From assembly GCF_016920785.2 (NCBI RefSeq), contig NW_024609837.1, positions 43,650,745-43,714,744 on the forward strand: a DNA stretch of 64,000 nucleotides, read 5' to 3'. Positions 22,947 through 33,600 of the stretch are shown here, piece by piece. The translations under genes were made by a program, and so were the position numbers. The notes under the pieces are model-generated. The model was not told the origin of the DNA, did no database searches, and saw only the letters and a program-made list of their open reading frames with translations. This DNA comes from Ixodes scapularis (Eukaryota > Arthropoda > Arachnida > Ixodida > Ixodidae). Every line of letters begins with the position of its first letter. The first letter of the stretch is position 1.

Positions 22947-23147
22947 TATGCGGAGCGCAAGTTTGTCGGCTTCGTGCACAAGGGTTGTGACGATGTCAGA
23001 ACGTCGGGCTCTTATGGGCCGATTGAAAAAAATAGTGGGTATCGAGGTCTACCCACTATCCTTTTAATCGAAGCCAGTCGGAGCTCGGCATCGTTCTGAC
23101 GTCGCCGCAACTCCTGCGCAAGAAGCAGACGACTTGCTCTCTGCATA
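22947..23147. repeat. Foldback repeat in ATP8B 3' UTR
   Basis: Two arms of about 65 bp (tatgcggagcgcaagtttgt; reverse arm ending cttgctctctgcata) around a centre with its own gggtatcgaggtctaccc palindrome. A related copy is at 29006-29201. Confidence 0.8.
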
Positions 23148-23858
23148 GCAGTACTCTGTTCTGCCCTTACATGGGCTGCTGCAAAGCCTATTAAAGAGGG
23201 GAATAAGAACCCTTAAACTTTGTCTGTAGTCAAATTTAAAATGTATTTTCACAAACAAATGACGTACAATCTCTTAATTAGGTAATTTCGTATAGGTCTT
23301 TTGTGATTTCTTTTTAAGACGAAGCGAAGAAACGATAATTACTCGCAAGTTGCAGTTCATTATTTCATATTTATATCAAGTTTAGGGCAGAATGTAAAGC
23401 CTTAGTATACAGTTTAGTTATTGCTTAAAAACAACAATGCCAAGTTTACTGAAATTGGTTCTCAAGTACATTGTTAAGACCTCCCCAAGCGAGTGGTACT
23501 TGACAAAGAAATTCAAAGAGTTCAACTTCCAAGTTTCTTCATGTTTTAAGGGGGGTCTTTGATGCTTATTTCTTTGTGTTTTTGAATAGCTGGGGCTTGA
23601 ATCGAGCATTTATATTTGACAAGGAGGTGTCGGGGATTGTGGACACTTCTAAATTGTGTCCTAAAACAATTAATGATTTTTCAACTATATTTATTGTTGT
23701 GCTTGTATGTATAGACTCCGATGTTGACTGCGATCCAAGTTAAGGGCAAAACGGAATATACACTAGTAGTTGCCGAAGGGCCAATTTTTGTCATCCTTGG
23801 AAGACGTAACCGTGCATTTCAAAACTTGCTTTTGTCCAGTACTGTTGAAAAGTCATTT

Positions 23859-23940
23859 TGTTTGTGCAGGCCAACACCTGAGATTTTAATGACCTTCATT
23901 TTGGTTGTGCAGGCCAACACCTGAGAAGCTTTTAATGGCC
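23859..23940. repeat. Tandem duplication of about 45 bp
   Basis: Two adjacent copies of ttgtgcaggccaacacctga followed by ttttaatg and cct. Confidence 0.75.
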
Positions 23941-25890
23941 TACTAGCTCGGTTTTCAAGAGTTCCTTGCAACCAACTGAATTGCTTTTCCTCGCAGGTTA
24001 GAAGAAAAAGAAAAATCGCTAGTACCGGAAATCTAGAAACTTTTGTTTGCCGATACCTGTAGCAACGCTTGTGGGAGGTGAAACAATACTCGTACTGCAT
24101 TTTTTTTTTTTCCTTCATGTGGAATAGCCACATCTTGTTCAGTGTTACTATCACATTGGAACAAAAGCTTTGAGTCGAAGGTTTTCTTTGCCACTTCGGG
24201 CAATTTGCCTCGTGACTTTTTTATAACTTGTTTTTGCTCGTAACAGCAGTTTGCAACGATACCTTAGCACAGTACTTTTACACTGCGAGACTGTGCAACC
24301 ATTTTTATTGTACTATGATTTCTTACGTCCGCTTTAGTAGGTAGGCTAAGGAAGAAGTCGGAGCAAGTTTTAGTTGACCAACGCAAACGGAAACTCTTTC
24401 AGTCTCGGCTTGAACTGCCACGACGCCCTGAAGGATGTCCCGTCTGGTTTGCAGAGTTTTCAGTCGATTGTCAGTGTGTTTTGTGTTGACACGACGAATT
24501 TGTTCTCCATTTTCACCCGGTGATTAAGCTTGTTGAAGTGTCATCTTGTCCGTTTTCAGATCACTAGCATTGTGCATAGTTTGTTTATTGATACATTGTA
24601 CCACTAGCATATCTACTACTGCTTCTGTGCTCGATTCTCTCGCTACATTAGTTTGTACTTTCACCCATTTTTTATGCCTTTTTTTCTGCCGACATGTACT
24701 TGGTTCACGCAGCCCACGAAAAACTTGGCAAACGACAACACTGCATATCCACCAGCCCACTGACCACAACCATGCTTATTTGTATTTTTTGTGTTTACAC
24801 GCTTGGTGCTCTTGTTTTGCGACTTTGCGAACATAACTTTTGTTATCGCGACATTGCTTTTCTTTTTTTAAATGGGAAGGAGGAAAAACAATTATGGTCA
24901 CACCAGCTTTTCTTGTTTTTGGTACTCGCTCTCCTGTCACTGCTGCTTTGCCACCAGACCTCCCCATATTTTTCTGCCATATTTGTACACGCACTTCTCG
25001 GAAGACAGCGCCTCGCGACCGCAGGTTTTTGTAAGGTGCCCTCTTGCACTTGTAGGACCCGATCGCTTGGCGAACCCGATCCCTAGTGATCGGTCAAGCC
25101 GATGACAGCGGTGGCGAAACGCCACATTTGTAGAACGGAAAACGGGTGTGTGCTTGTATGTGTGTGAATTTCGATTCTGTGTTGCATTTTTCTTTTGTAC
25201 CGATATTTACACATGCTTTTTAATCTTTGTTTTCAAAGGAGGTTGAAGGTTGCTGCAAAAAAAATACTTTTTTAAGACTGGTGTACCTGGGTTTCGCAAA
25301 AGAACCTCAGCAGCAATGAAGAAGTGAGCCCTGTTAATAACGAACTTGACTGTTGTGCAAAATGTTTATCTTTTTTTTTTTTTTTTTTGCGCGGATAGTT
25401 TGGATGGATTGGTTTAATTTTTTGTGAAGTTGGGATCTCATTGTTGGGAAGAGTTGAAGACTGGCTGATTTTGATTTCAACAAATTTGAGAAGCGACAGC
25501 TATGAGGTAGTACTGAATAGAAAAAGTCCTACCTGGCGAAAGAAAACTTAATTTTGTTGCAGCAGGTTTGTCTTTACTTGAAGCAACTGAAAATTTGCAG
25601 CTTTCCTGGAATGTCCTCTATTCAGCCACATGTTTTATTAAAGTAAAAAAATAACAAACATAGGTCTGAACTGTCCTCTTCAAACGTTATTTTGAAATTG
25701 TATAAATCAAACATGTTTTTTGTTAGTTTTTACAATGGTTTGTAGGATTTCAAGACGGAACTAACCAGAAAGGGAATAATTAGTCTCAAATCTTTTCTAA
25801 AGGCTCATTTTTGCAATCCAAGACTTTTCAGAACTATACCATTTCTGGAATAAATATTAGGGCACAAACGAGCTAGTTTACATGAAACAT

Positions 25891-25990
25891 GATTCAAAAA
25901 CCTTGAGACTGCAGGTAATGACACACACACTCAAAAGTCTAACTTCCGAGCGTGTGTGTCGTTACCTGCAGTCTCGGGGGTTTTTGAGTC
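25891..25990. repeat. Foldback with 43-bp arms
   Basis: Left arm 25891-25933 and right arm 25948-25990 are near reverse complements (gactgcaggtaa, acacacac), loop about 14 nt. Near the end of the ATP8B 3' UTR. Confidence 0.85.
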
Positions 25991-26438
25991 TTGTACCATT
26001 TCTGTTGTCAAATATGAATATTTATGCGAGTTCCATACGAACTGGACCGCAGTCTTTTACGCACCCGGTGCGACGTTAGTTTGTTATCAAAGGGCTCGAC
26101 GGTGCATATCTTCTCTAAGCAGTTGGATTCCGCAACGGTTTCGTGTGCAAGACCGCTCGCACACAGCATACCTTTTCGAGCTTTTATTTTCCGACGACGT
26201 TCCTGCCACGAGCGCCTATTTTTGTCGTCCTCGTTCTAGCAGTGTGCATGGAGGCTTGTCCCATCATCGTGCAATGGAGTGCCTTAGGTGTCAAGGTCAC
26301 GAACATGGCCGATCGTTCTGCAAGAGTCGGCTGTCAACAGACTTACATTGAAAATAGAGGCTTTGGAGGAGGGGAAACACGCGTGTACCTCCGCATCATT
26401 GTCGCTGTTAGCGGGACAGGCTACCACGAGAAAACTGG

Positions 26439-26444
26439 AATAAA
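26439..26444 (+). terminator. Candidate polyadenylation signal for ATP8B
   Basis: AATAAA followed 30-55 nt later by a GT-rich stretch (ccttgtgttgtttc). An alternative AATAAA lies at 25849-25854. The choice between them cannot be made from sequence alone. Confidence 0.4.
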
Positions 26445-26629
26445 ACAATATCGCGAGAGATGATAAAATCTCAATGTCCTTGTGTTGTTTCTTTTTGTCG
26501 TCGAAGCGGTGCAGACGTGCCGTTTTCGCCCGACGCTGTAAAACTTCCGTGGTCGTAGACGGGATGAATATGGCGGAGCGTCTTTTTCGAATGTCCAGCC
26601 TCTAGCATGTGCTCGTCCTTCGTGCACTG

Positions 26630-26990
26630 CCTGAATGAACGAACAATCTTTTATTTGCCCAAAGGTGGTGTTGACGGCTGGTGCAACCGACCGGAAGTCC
26701 AGTCAGTCATCACTGCCGCCCCTTGGAAGGCGGCCAGGAGCCCTTGGGCCCTGGCGGCATCTGCAGCTACCTGGACTAGTTTCTTCTGCGTGGTTGAGTC
26801 TGTGCTCTTGAGAAGAGAGTACCATTGCTATGGAGTTGTCACCTCCCGGATGACGGGATGTCTAACCCTGTTCATTTTCGTGCACCTCCACATGATGTGG
26901 TCCAAAGTTGCATGCTGAATGTAGTTTGCACTCGGGCTTGGACTGTTCAGGATACCACTTGGCTAGACCTATCAGACACGGGGAAAGTAC
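26630..26990 (-). mobile_element. 3' end of a non-LTR retrotransposon (LINE), decayed
   Basis: On the minus strand the translation reads a C-terminal LINE-like tail (HHVEVH, LDHIMWRCTKM, then TQKKLVQVAADAARAQGLLA) with frame breaks, and ends at GGGCAAATAAAAGATTG. The LHH/DH-IMW-C pattern is the C-terminal region after reverse transcriptase in I/Jockey-like LINEs. No RT core is present. Confidence 0.65.
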
Positions 26991-27110
26991 CAGTTTGTGG
27001 CTGCCTCCTCCGCACCGCACTGCCTGCGCGTGGACTCTTGAGACGCCGGAGCGTTAACAATAGCAAGCTCCCACTGGAGGTCGGACAACTGAGACTTCTA
27101 CCAATTGCTC

Positions 27111-27546
27111 TTAAAGGGATGCTGAACCGAAATCTGGATACCACAAAACAGGGCAGCAAAAGCGTGAAACGGGATGCTACGAACACCAAAACATCACTCG
27201 TACTGCGATATCTCGAACGAATGACGGTATTTTTCTAAAAAAAGGAGGCGCATTTGACAGGTATGTTGACGTCGTTTCTCCGAGAAGAGTCAAGGAGGAG
27301 AGGAAACGGGCCTCGTGGGCTTTTCCGCCTCGCTGCCTTGAGGGGGCGAAGCGAAGAGAGGAGGAAACGAGACATGTTGACGTCATGTGCCTCGTCGGCC
27401 TCGTTTAATCTAGACCTTTTTTGTCCAAAAATATGGCCGTCCATCGAGATATCACCGTGCGAGTGGTGCTGTAAAGATTGTAGAGTCTCGCCTACCGCTT
27501 CTGCATCATTCTCTGAAAACCCAATTTCGGTTCACCATCCCTTTAA
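27111..27546. mobile_element. TTAA-type MITE (AAAGGGATACTGAACCG family), copy 2
   Basis: Left end ttaaagggatgctgaaccga, right end tttcggttcaccatcccttt-aa; TTAA at both outer edges, as in piggyBac or Kolobok-type non-autonomous elements. Second copy at 19378-19822. Confidence 0.8.
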
Positions 27547-28006
27547 CCCCGTCTGAGACTATGTGCAGTGTGCAACAGTTGCAATCAATGTGCAGCGACT
27601 GTTTATTGCATTGTAGCGTGTTACCAGACTCGTTTGGGCTCAAGTTAGCAGCTGTCACGGTGCAAATGTTCTGCAATTCAAGTTGCTTCAGTTGCTTTTT
27701 TTTTTTTTTTTCTTGCGCCAAGTTGGAAATTGCAACTTCAGTATTTACAGGTACGTCTTTTGCGATCAGACACGCTTCCATTCTCATGAATCAATATCTG
27801 TGCGAGGTTGAAGCTGAAACGGCTCCTTCTCAAAGCGCAACTTTTGGACTTTTTGCCAGTTTGTGGGAAGGATGTGTCAGTGTCTAGGGCAGGCAAAAGT
27901 TTTTGCAACATGTAGCCAAATGTGTATGCCGCAAGATTCCGAGCAGAGTCTTAACGCTTGAACGTGTTGGATGGGAAATGAAAAGACAAGGCCACGTTTC
28001 AATTGC

Positions 28007-28012
28007 TTTATT
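28007..28012 (-). terminator. Candidate polyadenylation signal for RASA1
   Basis: AATAAA on the minus strand, about 2.6 kb past the RASA1 stop, and the first clear one I noticed downstream. It is within 1.6 kb of the opposing ATP8B signal. Confidence 0.35.
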
Positions 28013-30593
28013 TACAAAGTAGTTACGAGCACCGTGAAAATGTTGAAAAAGTTGGCAGCACAACCTGATGCGCAGAAGAGCAATGGCTACAGCACTGATG
28101 GAAAAGCATGCTCGTGCGTTTTTTCATGTCAAATTCGGACAGGTTCAAAGATATACGGACAGCGGCAGTTGCTTCTGCCCTGCAGAGGAAGCTACTACAA
28201 AGACGGTTCAAAACATATGCTTGTTTACTAAAGAATGAAATAGTTCATGCGGAACGGCCGAGGCACATGCCTTGAAAACCCCGCCACGTTGGCTATACTT
28301 CCTCAAATAAGTAAAAGAAAAAAAAAGCACAAAGCCTTAGTGCTGCTGAACAACGGACTGCTTTTTCACTTTGACACACATACAATTCCTCCGACGATAT
28401 TCCTCATATTAAAACTGGCATTTGCTCGTCTGTCATCTCCATGCCTGTCGTACGCTACGCTACCTTTTGAGCAAAAGAGGGAAGTGCAAGAAAATTATAT
28501 TCGCAGAGGACAAAGCATGCTGCAAGCAATATGGTACCAGAGGCAGATAATTACTATCGGCGAAGTCGTTGCTTCATCTACTACCTATAGCCAACATCAT
28601 TCACAAGATCCCTTTAAATCTTGGTTTATAAAAACTTCTAGTGGTTTGGCTGATTGCACGAACACAACACTAAGCTGAAAAAATTGTTATAGAAGCCCAA
28701 TTTCATCGGAACCATGACGACATAAAGAACAAGTTTGCAGGGCCTTTTTATCACAGCAGAAAGTGCACAAGAATGAGCGCTTTTTTCTTCATCTTTTTAA
28801 GCAAAAAGTTGCACGCTGCTCACACAGGAATGAACACAACAGCTAGAAGTACCCAGAAAACATCGAGCAAGACGGGTTAATCTCAACGAAACGGCACGCC
28901 TGCGACGTACAACAGAAGCGTGCGTAGACGCGACAAACGGTAATTGCGACGTTCCAGGCACGTTTTGTACTCTTACTGAGATTCCATCTTGGCCACTTCC
29001 GATGCTATGCGGAGCGCAAGTTTGTCTGCTTCTTGCACAATGGGTTGAAATGATGTCAGGATGCTGAAAAAAATAGTGGGTAGACCTCGAGGCATCTAGC
29101 ACCGAGGTCTATCCACTATCCTTCCATTCATCAAAACTCGGCGCCGTTCCGACATCACCGCAACTCCTGCGCAAGAAGCGGACGAACTTGCTCTCCACAT
29201 AGTCGCTGACAGAATGGGAAAGGCAAGGCGTGCCTTTGAAATGCCTGGCCCCCAGCCGCCCTGCTGCATGCCTTCCACGGTGCTTTGGCTGCGTGCGTGC
29301 GTGCACCCGAGGTGAACGAGACGATGAGTCGTCGGAGGTAGGATGCTCGCGCTAGAGATGGGACGACCGAAACTCTCCCCTGCCGTCCTCACCGTCAGTG
29401 GCTGCAGATGTGATTTAGCTTGTACACACACAAAAACAACGAAAAAAATGTCTACTTTGGCTCGCTACGTCTGACGACGTCCACGTCGACAACTTCGCCA
29501 ATTATATGAATTTTCTTCGAAGTACTGACCCAACTACCCTTCCCTCCCTTCCCCCCCCCCTCCTCCCACCCTCAAAAAGAAGAAGAAAAAAAAAAAAAAA
29601 AAAAGGCCAATGCCCTTACAGATCTTTTCTTGCAAGAATTAGAGGTAATACAAAAAAAAAGGGTGCACTTTCTAGCCCATCTTGAGAATGCCCGAAATTG
29701 CGAAGCAGTTTGCGAGGAAGGGAACGAAAAGGCTGTGAATATTCCGGACTGAAACCACGAGGTGACGGATTGTGGTAGCGTGCTTTCAAAGCTTTCCCAG
29801 TGCTCAACTAGATGCACGTCCAAAACGGTGGTTTAAAAACTAGTATACGTTGCTCCGCCGAACTCGACGAGCTGACCTTGCGACGGACGGCTCTTTTGTC
29901 GCGCAATGTATCCTGCACGACATGACGCAAGAACGCCGTCGAGAAGCAGGGTCGAAAACCGGGGTAGAGACACGAATAGGATACAATGGAAGAAGTCGTT
30001 TGGAAGCATGTGATGCCGGCATGGCTATCCGATGGCACTCCACGAATCTCGAAGCAGTGCAGCATTTGGAAGCCTCAAACTCTATTCATACTAAACCACT
30101 GTTGACTCAATCTCACCTTTTCTTTTTCTTCGCAAATCCCAAAGGAGTGACCTCACAGGTCAGGTCACTTTACACGATGCGCAACACAATGCACGTGAGA
30201 GAAGACATGAATGAGAACTCCCATTATTCACTGCTGAACTGACTCAATAAAAAAAAAAAAACATTTTCCAGCTTTTCTTTTTTTCCTTCTTGCAAATAAT
30301 CTTGCACGGTTAAAGTATATCCACGGCTCTTGAAGTGATCCCTCACTTCGCCCTTGTTCCACATACCATGCAAAATGAATGAATTTTCGCTTCCATTGCA
30401 TACGAAACCAAACCAACTTCGCTACAACCGGGATGCTTGCTTCCAATTGGCTGTCAAAGCCGGAATAGACTACTGCAGCGCTGTAGCCGACGCCAAAGTA
30501 TAAGGTCTTATCGAGCCCCAGGGAAGTTATTGAACCCTCAGCGGACGACGCTCGAAGGCTCAGAACGGGGGCGAGGCAGTGACGTATCCGGGG
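28013..30593 (-). other. Probable 3' UTR of RASA1
   Basis: No supported exon is seen between the RASA1 stop and the first AATAAA. It holds a foldback repeat (29006-29201) related to one in the opposing ATP8B UTR, plus a C-rich and A-rich stretch at 29530-29605. Confidence 0.35.
29006..29201. repeat. Foldback repeat in RASA1 3' UTR
   Basis: Same family as 22947-23147 (tatgcggagcgcaagtttgt ... cttgctctccacata), with a central tgggtagacctcgagg / cgaggtctatccact palindrome. Confidence 0.8.
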
Positions 30594-30671
30594 CTACCTC
30601 GCTGTATCCATGTAGTGTTGCCGGTGCTTCGACAGCATGTCTGTAATCGTAGCCACCTTTTTCAGAATCGG
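30594..30671 (-). CDS. RASA1: RASA1 exon 25 (last exon, stop)
   Basis: Acceptor tttttttcatgcag; 25 codons then TAG (30596-30594). PILKKVATITDMLSKHRQHY then MDTAR, matching the pattern of the vertebrate C-terminus (VLKKLLAITELL, then a short basic tail). It is separated from exon 24 by a 3.96-kb intron filled with four mobile elements. Confidence 0.88.
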   Translation of the reverse strand, partial: PILKKVATITDMLSKHRQHYMDTAR

Positions 30672-33600
30672 CTGCATGAAAAAAAAGACGAGCAAGGTAA
30701 ATTTATGAGTAACTTCCGTCTGCATTTTGCAAACAACCAAACCAAGGCTGCTTACGGTCCTTTAGAAAACACAATTCCAGTCTTGTTTCGTTATGTCGCG
30801 GCAAGTGCTGTTCTTGAAATTGAAACTCGCGGAGATGAAAGTTTGACTGTAGGCTTCAACGTTTACAATTGGTATTTGTAGCAATCTATTTGTGTCCAGT
30901 AAACTTTCGTTAGTTCGACCTCGGTCAATTCAACTTTTCGTTTGATTTGATCGTGTTCAAAAGTCCCGGCGAGCGCCCATACATTTCTATGGGAGGAAAA
31001 GTTTGATAGTTCGAACTCAATCCGCACCGAAAAGACTCCGCATCAAATAATTCGTCCCGAGCTAATGCGCGCCGGCTCACATTGCACGGCACCACGGCAG
31101 AAAAACCACCAACGTACGGCGAAACACGGGCCCTTTGCTGCAGAGCCGAACGTGCGCAAATATGCGGCTGCTCCTCTACGCCATTGAGATGGACCACGGT
31201 GAATGACACGAGCCAGCACAACCAATGTGGAGAACATAGCACGTGTTCGGGCGTGGAGACAGTGCGCAACACTGGCGCGCGCTCTCAAAGCGCTTTTCTG
31301 CAGCATGGTGTGCGGTCCATCTTGCGCGCCAAAAAGCTCAAATTCTCCTTTCCTTTTTTTTTTTCTTTTTTTGTCGCCGACAGTCCGGGCACTTGGTGCC
31401 ACAGTCGGCTCGTAAAGCTTTCTCAGCGCGCGCTCTCAAGGCACTTTTCTGTAGCATCGTGCGCGGTCTATCTTGCGCGTCGAAAAACGCAAGTTCTTGA
31501 GACGTTGCCTCTTCTTTTACCACCTTCTGTTGTGTTCTCTTTTCTGCCCCAGTCTCAGGTTTACAATCATGTGCAAGTTCTCTTTTCCTTTTTTTTTGGG
31601 GGGGTTATTTTTCTTTGTTGTTGATGGTCTGGCTGCCAGGTGCCAAAAACGGCACATAAAACTTTTTTTCTTTTTTTAGTGCGCAATTTTTTGTGGACGC
31701 GACGTTTAGTTACGTTGTTCTCCGGAGCATGCTTTTGGACACGAGTTTTAAGCGCAGACGGGAGCAGACCATCCGTGAGTACTTTGGACAATAAAAGGAA
31801 CTTTAATTTTAACCGTTTTCCTGTCCTTTTTTTTTTAATTCAATCATTCAGATAATTTGACCAAACCTCAAGGTCCCGTCGAGGCCGAATTAACGAAATT
31901 CTACTGTATTAGCTTTCTATTACAATCCAAAAGGCCTTGTTCTGTATAAAATGCCCAGCATATTCTTTGTGAAACAAAATGAAATGTTGGGTGCTGGAGA
32001 TTTATTTATATACATGCTGTAATTGATATATTATTGCCTCATCATAGCTAGTAATTATGTACATTAGCTAGTAATTATACAGTAAGGCAGTATAGAAGCC
32101 TACAGAACTTTTGAACAAGGCCCATAGGGACAACAAATAACAATGACTCAGCGCTCGGCTGACAACCGAACGCCGCATCAGCGTTCGGCTGAAGCTTGTG
32201 TTCTCGGTCGGCTGAGGGGGAGGAGGGGCTCTTTTGTTACCACTCAGGCCTGCATGAACAATGCAGCATGCACGGAGCAAATGCCCAGCTCAGCACAAAT
32301 GCCGAAGTGGTCAAGCTTGCATTCTCTGACGACTGCTTCGAGAGAGGTTTGGCACTAACAATAACCGCCACTTCATTAATTGTTATTATTTTCACGTTAA
32401 AGGAGCTGTGCAACAATTTTAACGTTGAAAGAATTTGCATCCTCTATTTATGACATTGTTTATTTTGTCACAAAGGACAGAAAACACATCTTCCTTCAAA
32501 CTGTTGCGGTTCTGCCGCATAATTGCAAGGCAAAAATATGAATATTTCCCCATCTGCAGCCGCAAGCGGCAGCCATGAGGACCACGCGGCGTGACGTCAA
32601 ATGGGGTCTTGTAAAAAAAATAGAAAGTTGTGCAACTACCTTCTCGATAAAAGGTAATTTTTCCATAAATCTTGTCGTTCCAACATAAATATAAATGCAT
32701 CAAAAACCTATAATCATAGACAAACTTTAATTATATTAGGGAGGCTCAAATGAGGTTGGGTGCCACTGCTAGATCGGGGATCACAGGATCTGGATGCCAT
32801 TTAATTGCTAAATTTTGCTGAGAGTCTATGGGGCAAACTGTCATTTTATTTGCTCAGTTCATGAGAGCCTATTAATGTGCTTGAATAATTTACGCAAGGT
32901 ATAAATGATTACTTTTCCATTGCCACCAGTTTTGTTCCAGTAGGTCGTTAAGAATATTTTTATTGCGAAAAATGGTGAATTCCGCCATCTTGGACGTTGC
33001 TGCTTGTCTGGCAACCCTGCTTTCTCCTCTCGACGTTTGCAATTCCCGGAGCGAGAAGGAAGCAAAAGAGGCTGCGCCAAGGCGTTCGTTGCTTGCAATG
33101 GGAGGCGAGAGGAGGAAAGGCACATGGAGCAACAGGGTTGCAACAGAGCGGGCGTCTGCTCTCGTGCAGGCAACATTGGCGCCATATCCTGTCCCAATCC
33201 TCTCCCTCGGGCGCCGCCAGTAAACTGTAAATGCTCTCCAGGTTTTGAGTTGCGCCCACCCTCACTTGAGCCTCCCTAAATTATATAGAGTTTCAGTGGC
33301 GCCATCTAGCCGCTAGAAGCCGAACTGTAGCCGGAGGGCCGCAGAGGACGGCTGGACCCGGACTTGCACGTACGCACTTTACTCCTTTCGCCATGTTGAT
33401 CGTGCAGTGCAAGCACATGGTCACGTTGTTTGCGAGCGGGTGAGTTCTCGCTGCTCACTGATGGCACTAGAGAGAGATCTTCACCAGAACCCCGCGCGTG
33501 ATAAAGATAAAGAACAAAAACCGCTGTTGCCTGCATGCCCTAGTTTTTATAAATAAAAAGACAAAGATTGAGGTTACTGGCACCTCTCAACTCCTTCACC

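Larger units (their letters stand above)
20544..26460 (+). other. Probable long 3' UTR of ATP8B
   Basis: No convincing exon with splice sites is visible here. The stretch is AT-rich with poly-T runs and holds two foldback repeats (22947-23147, 25891-25990) and a 50-bp duplication near 23860. It ends at a good AATAAA with GT-rich downstream sequence. The UTR length is inferred; an earlier end at the AATAAA at 25849 is possible. Confidence 0.4.

Noticed and set aside
28247..28678. 143-codon frame on + strand
   Set aside because: Lies antisense in the RASA1 3' UTR; no start context, no domain, no splice partner.
31082..31624. 180-codon frame in RASA1 intron 24
   Set aside because: It runs through the internal direct duplication and T-rich tracts of the transposon at 30897-31908 and has no recognisable motif.
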